A DNA stretch of 7,644 nucleotides, taken from the NCBI GenBank assembly GCA_003645435.1, contig QNFD01000119.1:1-7644 (forward strand), written 5' to 3'. Position 1 is the first letter of the stretch; each line of letters begins with the position of its first letter. The translations under genes and the position numbers were made by a program. Of this stretch, positions 6,393 through 7,644 are shown in pieces. This DNA is from Gammaproteobacteria bacterium. GTDB lineage: Bacteria; Pseudomonadota; Gammaproteobacteria; GCA-001735895. The notes beneath the pieces were generated by a model. It ran no database searches. It worked only from the letters and a program-made list of their open reading frames with translations, and had not been told where the DNA came from.

Positions 6393-7604
6393 ATGGACCA
6401 TATGTTTTCGTCACGGATCAAGTCGGTACAGCCATCCTTTATTCGCGAGATTCTTAAGGCGGCGGAAAATCCCGATGTGATTTCGTTTGCTGGTGGATTG
6501 CCGGATAAAAATCTGTTTCCAGTGAAGGCCCTGACACAGGCTTCGGTCAGGCTAATGGAGCATGATGGCCGTGATATCCTCCAGTATGGCCAGAGCGAGG
6601 GCGAATATGCACTGAGGAGTTATATTTCAGAGTACTACCGGAGCCGCCAGCAACTGAATGTACCGGTTGAGAATATCCTTATTACCAGTGGTTCCCAACA
6701 GGGGCTGGATTTACTCGGTAAGGTATTGATCGATCAAAACGATCGTATCGTCATCGAGTCACCGGGTTACCTCGGCGCGATTCAGGCACTGTCGCTCTAC
6801 CAGCCCGAGTTTTTACCAGTTGATATTGAAGACAATGGACTCGATCTCGACGGTTTCGAAAGAAGCCTGTCAACCGATCCAAAACTGCTTTATTGCGTAC
6901 CAAACTTTCAAAACCCGACAGGCTACTCTTATAGCGAAGACAATAAGAAATCGATTGTTGACCTGGTTAAAGACAGGAACATGTTCATTGTCGAAGACGA
7001 TCCTTACGGTGAAATCTGTTTTAGCGGCGAGAACGCGTCATCATTTTTCAACTGGCTACCGGATCAATCCATATTACTCGGTACATTTTCAAAGACTATA
7101 TCCCCCGGGCTCCGAGTTGGATGGATTGTCGCACCGGACGAAGTTATGAAGAAACTGATCATCGCCAAACAGGCGTCTGATCTGCACACCTCGCGTTTAA
7201 CCCAGGGCCTTATTCTGGAATATCTCTTGAATAATGATTTACAGGCGCATCTCGACCAGTTGAGCAGAATCTACGGTGAACGCTGCCGCATTATGGGCGA
7301 CTTACTGGACCAGCACCTGGGTGATGAAATAGAACGCTCGCATCCACGAGGCGGTATGTTCATGTGGGTCAAGTTTGCCGAACCTATCGATACCATGGCC
7401 CTTTTTGACGCGGCTTCTTCACGTGGTGTTGTCTTTGTTCCCGGGCAATCGTTTTATACCGACAGTAAATCCAGCAACTGTATGCGATTAAACTTTTCCT
7501 GCTCGAACCAGGATCAACTCGCTATCGGTATAGAGCGGCTGTGCCGCGCCTACCTGGAATCCAGGCAAGCGGATGTGCCCGGCCATTCTAAGGCCTCTGC
7601 ATAA
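6393..7604 (+). CDS. Class I/II PLP-dependent aminotransferase (LysN/2-aminoadipate aminotransferase-like)
   Basis: A 403-aa fold-type I aminotransferase lacking any DNA-binding domain. Motifs in order are VISFAGGLPD (about 29-38), YGQSEGEYALR, ITSGSQQGLDLLGKVLID, ESPGYLGA, VPNFQNPTG (N174), IVEDDPYGEI (D202, Y205), GTFSKTISPGLRVGW with Schiff-base lysine K234, RGGMFMWV, FVPGQSFY and MRLNFS (R365, substrate carboxylate). This motif set is typical of the LysN/kynurenine-aminotransferase-II-like group, which uses 2-oxoglutarate with aminoadipate, branched-chain or aromatic amino acids; the substrate here is unknown. A longer frame from ATG 6348 would overlap the exporter gene by 28 bp, but family proteins start near MDHMFSSRIK, so 6393 is preferred. 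It has no strong Shine-Dalgarno, so translational coupling to the exporter is plausible. The last 40 bp of the window after the stop show no gene or clear terminator. Confidence 0.92.
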   Translation: MDHMFSSRIKSVQPSFIREILKAAENPDVISFAGGLPDKNLFPVKALTQASVRLMEHDGRDILQYGQSEGEYALRSYISEYYRSRQQLNVPVENILITSGSQQGLDLLGKVLIDQNDRIVIESPGYLGAIQALSLYQPEFLPVDIEDNGLDLDGFERSLSTDPKLLYCVPNFQNPTGYSYSEDNKKSIVDLVKDRNMFIVEDDPYGEICFSGENASSFFNWLPDQSILLGTFSKTISPGLRVGWIVAPDEVMKKLIIAKQASDLHTSRLTQGLILEYLLNNDLQAHLDQLSRIYGERCRIMGDLLDQHLGDEIERSHPRGGMFMWVKFAEPIDTMALFDAASSRGVVFVPGQSFYTDSKSSNCMRLNFSCSNQDQLAIGIERLCRAYLESRQADVPGHSKASA

Positions 7605-7644
7605 AAGCCCTGTAGAAGGGTGGGCGCATTGCCGAATCATCGAT

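Noticed and set aside
6820..7149. 109-codon plus-strand frame inside the aminotransferase gene
   Set aside because: It is an out-of-frame shadow of a region encoding the NPTG and SKT motifs in the real frame.
7605..7644. CCCT...AGGG hairpin after the aminotransferase stop considered as a terminator
   Set aside because: A 4-bp stem with no T run, and the window ends too soon to judge.

Overview
The window looks like an ordinary chromosomal stretch of a Gammaproteobacterium. The adenine deaminase closely resembles the Pseudomonas PA0148 type as I remember it. Codon use is mixed, genes are tightly packed, and a proteobacterial CGTCATTCCGG-type dispersed repeat is present. No plasmid, phage, tRNA, rRNA or CRISPR signal was seen. 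The species cannot be named from the sequence.

Layout. Positions 1-1850 (minus strand) hold an adenine deaminase gene. It is followed in the same reading frame by a polytopic membrane protein that runs off the left edge and has no normal start codon near its apparent N-terminus. Positions 1851-2210 are a non-coding gap between divergent genes. The gap contains a roughly 200-bp MITE-like element with 25-bp terminal inverted repeats, then a 15-bp palindrome that looks like a regulator operator. Positions 2211-2978 (plus) encode a metal-dependent HpcH/HpaI-family aldolase. Positions 3234-4250 (plus) encode an exported protein with two thioredoxin-like domains, CPYC and CDDC. It ends tail-to-tail, 14 bp from the next gene.

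Positions 4265-7604 form the most coherent unit. A MocR-type regulator (GntR winged helix fused to an aminotransferase fold) reads leftward. A LysE/RhtB amino-acid exporter and a class I PLP aminotransferase read rightward, 17 bp apart. The 113-bp divergent control region carries two nested perfect inverted repeats built from repeated ACAATA boxes. The likely reading is that the regulator senses an amino acid or PLP adduct and controls both its own gene and the export/transamination pair; the substrate cannot be read from sequence.

I did not find a clearly new biological system. The points most worth checking are the MITE-like element, the box array in the MocR/LysE control region, the missing start of the membrane protein, and the double-CXXC thioredoxin-like protein.
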